A stretch of DNA of 60,000 nt, taken from Polytrichum commune (taxonomy: Eukaryota; Streptophyta; Polytrichopsida; Polytrichales; Polytrichaceae). The translations under genes were made by a program, and so were the position numbers. The first letter of the stretch is position 1. The number at the start of each line of letters is the position of its first letter. The stretch spans positions 32,448,527 through 32,508,526 of the forward strand of contig OX485808.1 of the NCBI GenBank assembly GCA_950295325.1, read 5' to 3'. A model generated the notes under the pieces. It saw only the letters and a list, made by a program, of their open reading frames with translations. It searched no databases and was not told the origin of the DNA. Positions 12,344-21,625 of this stretch are shown here, piece after piece.

Positions 12344-15057
12344 ATGGTTACAACTCGAACTCAACGCTATCGTTCTCCGTCCCCAGGAGCATCGGAAGGT
12401 CATCCTTCAGACCTCTCGGACGTTGAACCAGTGGTAGCACCCAACGAGGCTTTTCAGCCTACTTCGGCGTGGGGGACTATCACTTAGTCTCACGTCCTGT
12501 GGATGGGAACCTTTGACGATATGGAGGAGGAGACTAGGGGAGGGATACGAGACCGGTTTTTCGGTCGAGCAGGGACCATTTCTCTGCAAGACTGGAAAAT
12601 CCGGTTTCGTACGTGGATGCGAGAGAAACACCAACGCAATACCAATTTTAACGATTGGTATGCGTTCGAGCTTCTGCCTCAGCATTTGGAGCATGAAGCT
12701 CTCTAAACTTATGAGCAGTGGACGGAGGCTCATTGGATGGAGCTGCGCCAGGTGGAGCGGTACTGGGAGACTCGGGTTGAGTTGGTATCCGCATTGAAGG
12801 AAGGCGCAGCTTCCAGTTTTATGGCTGTCCCTGAGGTTAAGTCGGAGGTGCCGGAGGGAGTATTTGTGGTGGACGTGGAGGGAGCTTCTCCTGGTAAACC
12901 CAAGGATAAGGGTTCTGCTCCTGCTGTGGCGAGTACGTCGAGCCCCATTTTTCCACTCTCCCGTTATGCCCAAGCTACACATGCGGCTTTAGCCTCTTTG
13001 GGGGCTCCGCCAGTTTTTGAGCCGTTGCGGGCATTTGAGCTACATCTACATGAGGAGTACGGAGGTTTCCGTCGGAACCATATGCAGCAGATATAAGATT
13101 TTAGACGGGAGAATGACGATACACCTCGTACCATATATACGAGGTTGGCGAGGTTTGCAAGAGAATCTGGAGGTGTATTTGCGGAAAGTCAATTGGTGAA
13201 GGTGTTTTTGTCCAAGATTGATAAACGCCTCCTTGACTTGGCGCTGCCCAGGATCATCATGGATTATGGTGGTCGGGCGACATTCGCAGAGGCATTCGTC
13301 GTGGTAGAGCAGTGTGATCGTGTATTGTGTCAGCACGATACCACTGATTTGGTGTCCTTGCTAGTGGATTCTAGCAAGTCCCGGAAGGCTCCAATCGCGT
13401 CTGCGGGATTGGCGGAGGCCGAGGTAGACAAGACCATGTATTGTTGGTCTTGTGGGCACACTGGCCACGCTAAGAAGGATTGTCCTTCGAAGCAAAGGCA
13501 AGCCCAGATCGTTACTACTCCGAAGCGGAAACCATTTGTTCCCGCTAAGGGCTCGGCGAAGGGGACGACGGGTAATCAGTTACCCAATCAGTTGAAGTGT
13601 TCCCATTGTGGGCGGAACAATCACGCGGTAGAGAACTGCTTTGCTCTCCATCCTGAGAAACGTCCTTCTTCCGACTGGAAGAAGACGTTGGAGGCGAAGA
13701 TTGGAGCCATGGAGGAGAGGTTCAAAAGCTTGGCGTCATCCAGCCAAATCTTGGCCTCACCGTCTTCCTCCGGAACTCAGGCTAGTTCTTCCACTCCGGA
13801 TTATTATATGTTCGGAGCCTTGGGCGAGGTGGTGAGTTCCGTGGCCGTGACACGTGCTCAAGCCGTGTCACAATCCATACCTTCGACCACAAATGAATAT
13901 GTGGCAAGCTCGCGAGCTCGGGACAATGCGTCCGCGGACCAAATTGGTCAGGCACGACTACCATTATCTTTTGGATTGGCCGATGCCGTCCAATCTGTCA
14001 CTGGTCGTCATCCGAACGATGAGGTTTCACATTCAACGACCGATGTGGCGCACACGTTGGCATCTAAGGTGTTGCACACACCTTTGTTCACGGCCATGGA
14101 GTGGTCATCGCCAGAGTTCCAACCTGCTAAGGTTTTTCACTTAGCAGATAGGATTTTGGAAGGGAAGGCATCCTTACCTTCTCTGACCATGGCTCAAGCC
14201 ACTACGGACATCCCTGCTTCTGAAGATCTTGAGGATGTGGCCAAACGGCGAGCGAGACTTGCGGCAGAGACCATTGCGTCTTTTGACGCACACGCCTCAG
14301 ATGACAAGGCACCGACCACGTTTTATGACTCACCAGTATCCGCGGGTGCAACCTATCTATCTGATGTCGCTGCTAGACCTGTCCGCGAGCGCCGCGGCAT
14401 TCGACCCGGCGTTGTGCGTATGATGAATGATACTGGAATTTTGGTGGTCAGTCGCACTGGGAGCAATGCTACTCGGGTTGCTCCCCGTTGTGTGATGATG
14501 GATTTAGGGGCACAGCCAGTTATGATGGGCAAGAGGCTTGCCCAAGAGTTGAGGTTGACGGCCGAGGATTTGGCTCCCTGTCCATTCACCATTGTCACAT
14601 CCATTGGTCACGTGGAGCGGGCCATGGGTTATACTCGAGAGCCATTACAGCTTAGCTTTCGAGTGAAGCCTGGAGATTCACCCGCACCTCTTCTTCTTAG
14701 GTGTGCGGTGACGGATGCGACCAACTATGACATTTTAGTTGGTCAGCAAGCACTTTACCCTCTTGGTTTTGGTTTGGACAACTGGACTGAGGAGGCGTGG
14801 ATTCGACCAGGTTGGTCGGCTGGGGATGGCCGCAGGGAACTTATTCCCGTGGCTTTCGTGGCGGCCGCGACCATAGCACCATTATCTATGGTTTTTGGAT
14901 GTGGTGCTATGGTGGACACATTGCCTTATGGTTCCGCATTGTTGGAGGAGTCATTGGCATTCATGGGGAGTACAGACGATCAACGGGATATGGCACCTAA
15001 GGGTGCATTGGTGCGCCATCCCAAGGATCCTCTTCCTCCTTGGCGTAATTCCGCCGA
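12344..15057 (+). pseudogene. Retrotransposon gag and aspartic protease (decayed)
   Basis: One frame from ATG 12344 holds an N-terminal Ser/Pro/Glu-rich part, a retrotransposon gag domain (about 12500–13330, DWYAFELLPQHLEHEAL to FVVVEQCDRVL) and two CCHC zinc knuckles, CWSCGHTGHAKKDC and CSHCGRNNHAVENC (13,440–13,640). A long Ser/Ala-rich linker follows, then a protease-like domain (about 14,440–14,790) with MMDLGAQPVM and NYDILVGQQAL. The usual D-[ST]-G active site reads D-L-G. Three nonsense codons interrupt the frame: TAG 12485, TAA 12704 and TAA 13094. The frame then runs without a stop into the CACTA insertion at 15058 and continues, in frame, into the methyltransferase on its far side. 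Gag packages RNA and the protease matures the polyprotein. Confidence 0.85.
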
Positions 15058-16055
15058 CACTACAAGAAATCGCAGTCCGAATCAACATAAAATCAACTAA
15101 TTTCTGTTGATTTCAACAGATTTGGGAAAAACAATGTTGAAATGGATCCATTGTGCGACACAAATCAACAGAGGGAACATTTATCTGTTGATTTCAACAG
15201 AGGAAGATCATTTATCTGTTGATTTCAGCAAAGGAATTTTAATTATTGTTTTTTAATTTTTAAATAACACTAATTATGTTGAAGTAATCAATTACTATGA
15301 TTCCTATAATTTACAATAATTAAATAGTTTGATTAATTTGCAATATTTAATTATTTTAATTACTTAAATTTACAATTATAGTAAATTGTGAATGATTGTA
15401 ATTTTGTTCTATTTATAGTAGCTTTAATTACTAATTAGCAATTACTCTAATTATTGTACTTACTCATTAAAGTAATTACAATAATTACTAATTACAGAAA
15501 ATACTAATTAAAGTAATTACAGATATTAATAATTAAAATATTTACATGAATGACTAATTATAGTAATAAAACAATTACAGTAATTACAGTAATTAATAAT
15601 TTCTGTAATTACTATAATTATGTAATTACTGTAATTATGTAATCTATGTAATTATAAATTTTATGGCCTCTTTATACAAATGTCTTACATACTCATTCCA
15701 CATCATGTGATGAGTGGTGGCTTGGTGGCTAAGGCCTCCTCGCGATAGCCAAGAGGTTCAAGGATCGATACCCCTTGGACTTCACCCTTGGGCCTAGCCT
15801 AGGTTAGGTATGTGGCTAAGTTCATTTCTAGGCTAGGCAAGGTGGTCCTTGGTAGTTTGTGTGTAGGCCCGGGATGTGAGGAGCGGAATTACTAATTTAC
15901 TTTTTTTTTACTAGTATAACTTGGACATTTAACGAATGCCTAAATCAAGAGATATGTGTTAAAATTGTTCCGAATCAAGAGTTCCAAATCAACAGGTAGA
16001 ATCAACAGAATTCTGTTGGAACTCTGTTGGAACGGAACCGTTTTTTCTTGTAGTG
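15058..16055. mobile_element. Non-autonomous CACTA element, 998 bp (TSD CGA)
   Basis: It begins CACTACAAGAAAT and ends TTTCTTGTAGTG, with the 3-bp duplication CGA at 15055–15057 and 16056–16058. Subterminal copies of the words ATCAACAG/CTGTTGAT lie at both ends, the type of repeat bound by TNPA in En/Spm elements. The same TIR and subterminal words occur in the large CACTA element 18717–30984, which may have mobilised it. There is no coding capacity. About 15,240–15,660 is AT-rich, made of variants of TAATTACAGTAATTA. Removal of 1001 bp restores the retrotransposon frame exactly. Confidence 0.93.
15705..15900 (+). mobile_element. tRNA-derived SINE-like module inside the 998-bp CACTA element
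   Basis: The segment starts with a tRNA-like head: GGCTTGGTGGCTAAGG resembles a pol III A box, and GGTTCAAGGATCGATACC, about 35 bp later, resembles a B box. An unrelated body with short inverted words follows (CCTAGCCTAGG and CTAGGCTAGG). No full tRNA cloverleaf is evident, so a SINE or tRNA relic is more likely than a functional tRNA gene. Confidence 0.45.
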
Positions 16056-17157
16056 CGAGCTATTTCGGAGGTGCGAGGATATTGTTCACTCTTTCACTCC
16101 TAGGACACCGGTCATACCGGGTGTCCTCTCGGCATTGGCACATCCCATTTTATGGCAGCCGCCAGACGCGGGGATTACTTTGGTGGAACTGTTTGGGGGC
16201 ATCGGCACAGGCTTAGCGGCCGTATTGGAGGCTGGCCTCATGGTTATACGGTATGTCTATGTGGACAACTCTTAAGTGTCCACCTGTATGGCTCGTCACC
16301 ATTTTCACCAATTGATGGTACTGTACCCCCAGCAGTTACCTCCAACTGCCATTCGTGGATGTTTTTCACGTCTCCCTCGTGATGTCACACTCATCAGTGA
16401 GGCCGACTTACGACACTTAGGTCCGGTGGATATGGTGATTGCGGGATGGCCATGCCAGGGCCATTCATGTGCTGGAGCAGGCGGAGGACTAGAGGATCCC
16501 AGGTCTACTCTATTTTGGGACCTCATCCGCCTCATGCAGTGGTGGTATTCCCACCAACCTTTCCCTCTAGGGTATATTTTCGAGAATGTACCTTTGTTGG
16601 GAGACTCTCGGGACAAGGTGTTGGACGGCGATTATTATGTTCGTCAACACCTTGGAGATCCCATTTTTGTGGATACCGCGAGCATTGGTTCTTATGTCCA
16701 CCGACCTCGGTGGATTTGGACCAACCTCGCACCGTCATCTACTTTAGCTGTAGCATTTTCTGCAGTGCCTCCACCTTTTGATCAAAAGGTGGATGACATC
16801 TTGGATCCAAACCGGACTTCTTTGCCGGTTGTTCGAGATGATTTACCTCCGTTGGCATTGGTCAACAAAATGGGGGCACCACGGCGGGCCTTTCCCACAT
16901 TTATGAAGTTTTCACAGTCATTCGCTTTTCGCGATAGGGGGCCGGGTATGGTGTGGGATGTTCACACCAAAACCCACGCCGAACCATTTGCTGACAAACG
17001 GGAACGTGCCATGGGATTCCACACTGGCACCACCGCAGCTCCCGGCCTTTCTGAGGGCCAACGACGCTTCGTGTTGGGCCAAGCTATGGATCTTCATACT
17101 ATGGTGTGGACTGTTGCTTTATGCCTTTCATTGCAAAGGCATCGTGGTGATCAGTAG
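16056..17157 (+). pseudogene. C5-cytosine DNA methyltransferase domain of the retrotransposon
   Basis: The domain would transfer a methyl group from S-adenosylmethionine to carbon 5 of cytosine in DNA. The expected motifs appear in order: motif I LFGGIGTGLAAVLEAG (16189–16236), motif II YVDNS, motif IV GWPCQGHS with the catalytic Cys codon at 16453–16455 followed by DPRSTLFWDL, motif VI FENVP (16579–16593), motif VIII HRPRWIWTNL, a short target-recognition stretch, and a C-terminal KRERAMGF…LGQAMDLHT like motifs IX–X. Spacing and motif VIII look closest to DNMT3/DRM-like or short prokaryote-type enzymes. It sits in the same frame as gag–protease and RT. One TAA (16273–16275) falls between motifs II and IV, and a TAG closes the segment at 17155. 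It is retroelement-borne, not a host gene. Its specificity cannot be read from the sequence. Confidence 0.88.
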
Positions 17158-17600
17158 TTGTCTCTGGGGGCAGAGGACTCTGGTCAGGGGGCACAGCGGT
17201 CCACACCCATGGAGGAGGGAATTCACGCCATGGTTGGAGAAGCCGAACGAATTTTTCAATTCGAGCAGCATGTGATGGAGGAGCTTCGAGCTCAACATTT
17301 TTACACTGCTTCGGTTTCTTCGCCTCCGGTGGTGGCTTCATCATCACATATTGGTGGTGATGAAGAAATGTCAGACTCTAGTACTAGCACCGAGATTGGG
17401 GGCATGGTTAATGCCCCCTCCCCTCATTAGCAATTAGAGTCCGTGCCAGCATCAAGTGGTTCTCCTTTGGTGGAAAAGGAAACTACAGAGTTTGATAATT
17501 GACCACTTGAATGAGGCCCTCGTCTCACTGGTGTTGAGGCACGGAAGGTACGAGCATTTATTCGCTCGTACCGTAGATGTTTTGTTTTTAGCCTTCAAGA
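17158..17600 (+). pseudogene. Linker between methyltransferase and reverse transcriptase
   Basis: The same frame continues through an acidic, Ser-rich stretch (EEGIHAMVGEAERIFQFEQ, then SSSHIGGDEEMSDSSTSTE) with no domain I recognise. It is cut by TAG 17428 and TGA 17500 and 17512. After these stops the frame proceeds into the residues that lead the reverse transcriptase. Confidence 0.6.
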
Positions 17601-18716
17601 TCTTGAAGGTTATAAAGGAAAACCCATCCACATTCAGTTGGAAGACGACCATCCCATTTTTCAGAGACCTTACAGGCTCAGTGTTTCCGAGTGGATTGGC
17701 GTTCAGGCTCGTTGCCGAGAGCTCTTGGCAGCAGGGCTAATCGAACTTTCCAACGGGGAGTATGCTTGTGCTACGGTTATGCCATCGAAGAAGGATATCT
17801 TTGGCAATTGGACGGAGAAGCGGATGTGTGGGGACTACCGTCCAGTTAATCGGAAGACCAAGTCGGATCGGTATCCCATGCCGATCCCGGAGGAGTTGTT
17901 CGATGCCGTCGGATTTTCTCGAGTCTTTAGCACCTTGGACTTGAGATCCGGATATCACCAACTTCCATTACTTACAGGAGATCGGGTGAAGACCGCATTT
18001 TGGGGAGTTGATCAAGATGGGAAAGATCAACTTTATCATTGGAAGTTTCTTCCATTTGGCCTGAAGAATGCACCCGCTGAGTTTCAGCGGGTGATGGATC
18101 AGGTTCTCTCTGGCTTGCCCTTTGCTCGGTGTTACATAGACGATGTGATCATCTTCAGCACAACACCACAGAAGCATGTGAGGCATCTGCAAGCCGTTTT
18201 TGAACGGTTGCAGCGGTGGGAATTGCGCTTGCACCACGGCAAGTGCAAGTTTTTTCATGACCGGTTGGCATATTTGGGGCATATGATTGTTCCAGGAGGT
18301 CTTGGGGTACAACAAGCTAAGGTGGACGCATTGCAGAAGATTCCGGCACCGGTAGATGTGCCGAGACTTCGTGCTTTCTTGGGCTTGGCGAATTACTATC
18401 GGCGATTCGTCAAGAACTTTAGCTTGATTGCCAAGCCACTCACCATTCTCACGAGCAAGGACCAACCTTGGACTTGGGGTCGTAAGCAGCAACAAGCATT
18501 TGAGACATTGAGGCAGAAACTGGGTACGGCTCCAGTGCTTCGACGTCCAAATGTCTCCAAATCTTTCCAGTTGCATACAGACTGGAGCTCATTGGGTTTG
18601 GGAGCAGTTCTTACTCAGAAAGATGACGTTGGTCAGGAGTATGTTGTTGCTTACGCGTCGCGAAGCAACAACACGGCGGAGGCCAATTATTCGTCCTATG
18701 AGGGAGAAGCATTGGC
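17601..18716 (+). pseudogene. Ty3-type reverse transcriptase and start of RNase H
   Basis: The frame encodes the whole RT core without a stop: RPYRLSVSEW, MPSKKDIFGNW, MCGDYRPVNRKTKSDRYPMP, FSTLDLRSGYHQLP, FLPFGLKNAPAEFQRVMD, the catalytic CYIDDVIIFS box (YIDD near 18133–18144), FLGLANYYRRFVKNFS, then RNase H beginning QLHTDWSSLGLGAVLTQ and ASRSNNTAEANYSSYEGEALA. It is cut by the 12.27-kb CACTA insertion at codon phase 2 and resumes at 30988. RT copies the element RNA into DNA and RNase H degrades the template. Confidence 0.93.
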
Positions 18717-19429
18717 CACTACAAGAAAAAACGGTTCCGTTTCTACATAAATCCAATAGAATTGTGTTGATTTTAGTAGTTGATTCGGAACTCTTGATTC
18801 GGATCAGTTTTAACAGAAATCTCTTGATTATTTGACATGGCTAAGAACCTTCAATGTAATAAAAATGTGAAGTGAAAAATTTTAACATTTACTTTTACAT
18901 TGACTTATAGTTAATGTTTAGGATATTTTTGGGTTGTGTTTTCTGGTTGATTTCCACGAATCAATGGCCATAGTTTGCTGACACCTGTACCCTTCTTATT
19001 GGTGATTGGGACTGGGGCTCAGGTCCATTGGAACGGTTTTAGGGTTTGCATGCGTGCTTTTTGATAATATCAACTAGGCTGAAACTGAAGTTCTGACACT
19101 CATTCACGAACCGCCATCCTGTAAAATATTTACATTGCATCGTGTTCCAAGAAGACATTATATTTTGCAAGCCAATCATGCATAATATACTAGCTAGAAA
19201 ACTGTTTAACCTATTTCACTAGTAGAAAATTTTGCGTCCGGATCAACAGAAAGGCGTTGGTCGCGGTTGTTACTTAGGACGCGTTGACCTGGACATGATG
19301 TAACACAATTTTGTTGATTTTTTCTGTTGATATGGTCACAAAAATATTTTTAAAAAAAAACTTATTAAAACTTATTAAAACTTATTATATCATTAAAAAA
19401 TAAAAAATGAATAAATATCATATCTGCAA

Positions 19430-19605
19430 TTCCTAACCCCTCCCAAGTAATCCTCAACCTATACCTCACCTACAAGTATAGACTACCTACCACTCACATA
19501 GGTGGCAAGGCCAAGGCCAAAGGTGTCGGCCACGGGAATCGAACCTTGCACCTAGTGATACCCACACATGTGCCTTAACCGCTAGGTCATCACATCACAC
19601 ATGAT
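19430..19605 (-). mobile_element. tRNA-derived SINE-like module inside the 1377-bp CACTA element
   Basis: On the minus strand an A-box-like CCTAGCGGTTAAGG is followed ~30 bp later by a perfect pol III B box, GGTTCGATTCC, within AAGGTTCGATTCCCGTGGCC. A non-tRNA body runs toward 19430. The head resembles a tRNA but I cannot fold a full functional one. It parallels the module at 15705–15900. Confidence 0.5.
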
Positions 19606-19682
19606 ATAAACGGAGTGTTTTAAACCTTTCTAGAATAAGGCCACTAATTTCTCTTTACTACCTACTTGATGTATATATTTAC

Positions 19683-20045
19683 AGTAAATATATACAGTAT
19701 ATAATTACAGTATATAATTACAGTATATAATTACAGTAAATATATACAGTATATAATTACAGTAAATATATACAGTATATAATTACAGTAAATATATACA
19801 GTATATAATTACAGTAAATATATACAGTATATAATTACAGTAAATATATACAGTATATAATTACAGTAAATATATACAGTATATAATTACAGTAAATATA
19901 TACAGTATATAATTACAGTAAATATATACAGTATATAATTACAGTAAATATATACAGTATATAATTACAGTAAATATATACAGTATATAATTACAGTAAT
20001 TATATACTGTATATAATTACAGTAAATATATACTGTATATATTTA
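19683..20045. repeat. 26-bp minisatellite, about 12 copies
   Basis: A nearly perfect tandem array of a 26-bp unit made of CAGTATATAATTA and CAGTAAATATATA. The last units invert some words (ACTGTATATA), so the right end can fold back on the array. It lies inside the nested CACTA element. Confidence 0.92.
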
Positions 20046-20285
20046 CTGTAAATGTATACATATTTATATATTATATATTATATACATACATGTTACATAT
20101 ATTGTATACATATATGTTACATATATTATATATATACATATATACATACATACATACATATACATATACATATACAGACATATATATACATATATATATT
20201 ATATGTTACATATATTATATACATATTATACATATTAATATATATATAATATTAACTATCAACTATTATAATATTTATAATATTT
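20046..20285. repeat. TA/CATA-rich simple sequence
   Basis: Long irregular runs of TATA, TACA and CATATA continue from the minisatellite. The Tyr/Ile-rich open frames here are artefacts of the simple repeat. Confidence 0.9.
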
Positions 20286-20593
20286 AAACACCTTTGAATT
20301 CGTAATTATTTCCATACCCATACACTTACAAGTCCATAAATTGCAAAAAATTAAAAAGATTTTACAATATTCCAATAGATCTTAGAATATTCCCAAAAAG
20401 ATTCAAAAAAGATTTCACATTTACTAAAATTTTGTTGATTTGGTCATTGTACTATTCTAATCAACAAAAATGTAGGCAGTAAACTGTTGATTTTTACAAA
20501 AATTCAAAAATCAGTGAAATCGGTCATTGCAGTGCCCGGATCGACAAAGATCTGTTGATTTTTTGTTGATTTGGTCATGATTTTCTAGTAGTG

Positions 20594-21625
20594 TTTCGAA
20601 ATGAAACTGATTGCCAATGTCATGTGTACTTTCAAAGAAGCACAGAACTTGAGTATTCAAAATCCGTAATATGCAATGCATTAGTTGATTTTTATTAGGT
20701 TTTGTGCACAGAGGTTTCTGTGATCCTCTACCTCAAAATTTCACATACATATATAGTTTCTGTCTCCCTAGCTATACTCTAAAAAGTGCTATCTGCATCA
20801 CCTTCCTGTAGATCCATACAAAGCAAGTACGCTCCTCCCAATCTCTCATTCAACTATCTGTTCTCAACCGCGTGCATGTTTCTAATGAGAGGTAGATCAT
20901 GTAGTTGGTGTCACACTGCAGCCTTCAACCGGCTCATTCTGTTGCGTAACACACGTTTTCCTCCACCGTTTTTGTCAATACAGTTGCGTGCTCCTGTTTC
21001 CTGTCACAGTGTTGCGATTATGTACTCTCCCAATCACTTGAAATAGCAGTAACTAGCATAGCTTCGTGGCCATTGGTATAGCATGAACAGGACCACTGGT
21101 AATGACCTTGAACTGCATTGCCCTTCCCTTGCTTTTAATATTAAAGGGCATTTTGGGAATGATACAACAAAGGAATTCATTCACATTTTAAAATTCAAGC
21201 AGCTGGTCAATCTCAATGAAGTAAGAACCATCAGCATAGAGCCATTTGTTAGTCCCGCCCATTCGATGACGCAGACCGCTTTCATGCTCATCCACTACTG
21301 TCCAGCATGCCTAAGCACGTTATCCTCAGCCAAAGCCTGGTAGTTTCGGAATTACAATCGTTCAAATCTGGAAAAGAACTCGAGATTCTACTTTGAGAAG
21401 AAAACCTACAGGTGCAGACAAGCTGGCAAAGCACCGGTGCCACAAATAATTCGCCATTCGATGACGCAGGGGATAAGGCAACATAAGAAAATATGTTAAA
21501 AACTTTCGGACATCAATTAGATTAGGTTCATTATCCAATTCTTGTTAAAAAAACCACTCATAATGTTCATCTCCAATGCTGCCTTCATTTTTCAGTTCAT
21601 ATCTTCGCTCAACCCAGGAATTCAC
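20594..21625. other. CACTA interior downstream of the TNPA-like gene
   Basis: No certain coding sequence. Because the last TNPA-like exon contains a good donor (AAT|GTAAGT at 21677), a further 3' exon or the 3' UTR of that gene may lie here; I could not identify it. Confidence 0.4.

Larger units (their letters stand above)
19217..20593. mobile_element. Nested non-autonomous CACTA element, 1377 bp (TSD TTT)
   Basis: It begins CACTAGTAGAAAATTTTG and ends CATGATTTTCTAGTAGTG, flanked by TTT at 19214–19216 and 20594–20596. Subterminal GATCAACAGA and TGTTGATTTGGTCA words occur at both ends. The TIR (CACTAGTAGAAAAT) differs from that of the surrounding element, so it belongs to another CACTA subfamily. 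The interior holds a tRNA-like module and a long AT minisatellite, and no gene. Confidence 0.93.

Noticed and set aside
12407-12982. Long minus-strand ORF (191 aa)
   Set aside because: It overlaps the plus-strand gag frame, which has zinc knuckles and gag similarity downstream; the minus-strand protein has no recognisable features.
15705-15780. Functional tRNA gene
   Set aside because: A- and B-box-like words are present but acceptor and anticodon stems do not fold convincingly; a SINE head is more likely.
15970-17157. Methyltransferase considered as a host CMT/DRM gene
   Set aside because: It has no introns, lies in one frame between retroviral-type protease and RT, and removal of the CACTA insertion makes the junction with gag–protease continuous.
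17968-18576. Long minus-strand ORF (202 aa)
   Set aside because: It is the shadow of the reverse transcriptase, whose YIDD and other motifs are on the plus strand.
19683-20045. Regular 26-bp array considered as a CRISPR-like array
   Set aside because: Units are contiguous and nearly identical with no unique spacers, in a plant nuclear transposon; it is a minisatellite.
20052-20287. Tyr/Ile-rich open frames
   Set aside because: They are translations of TA/CATA simple repeats.
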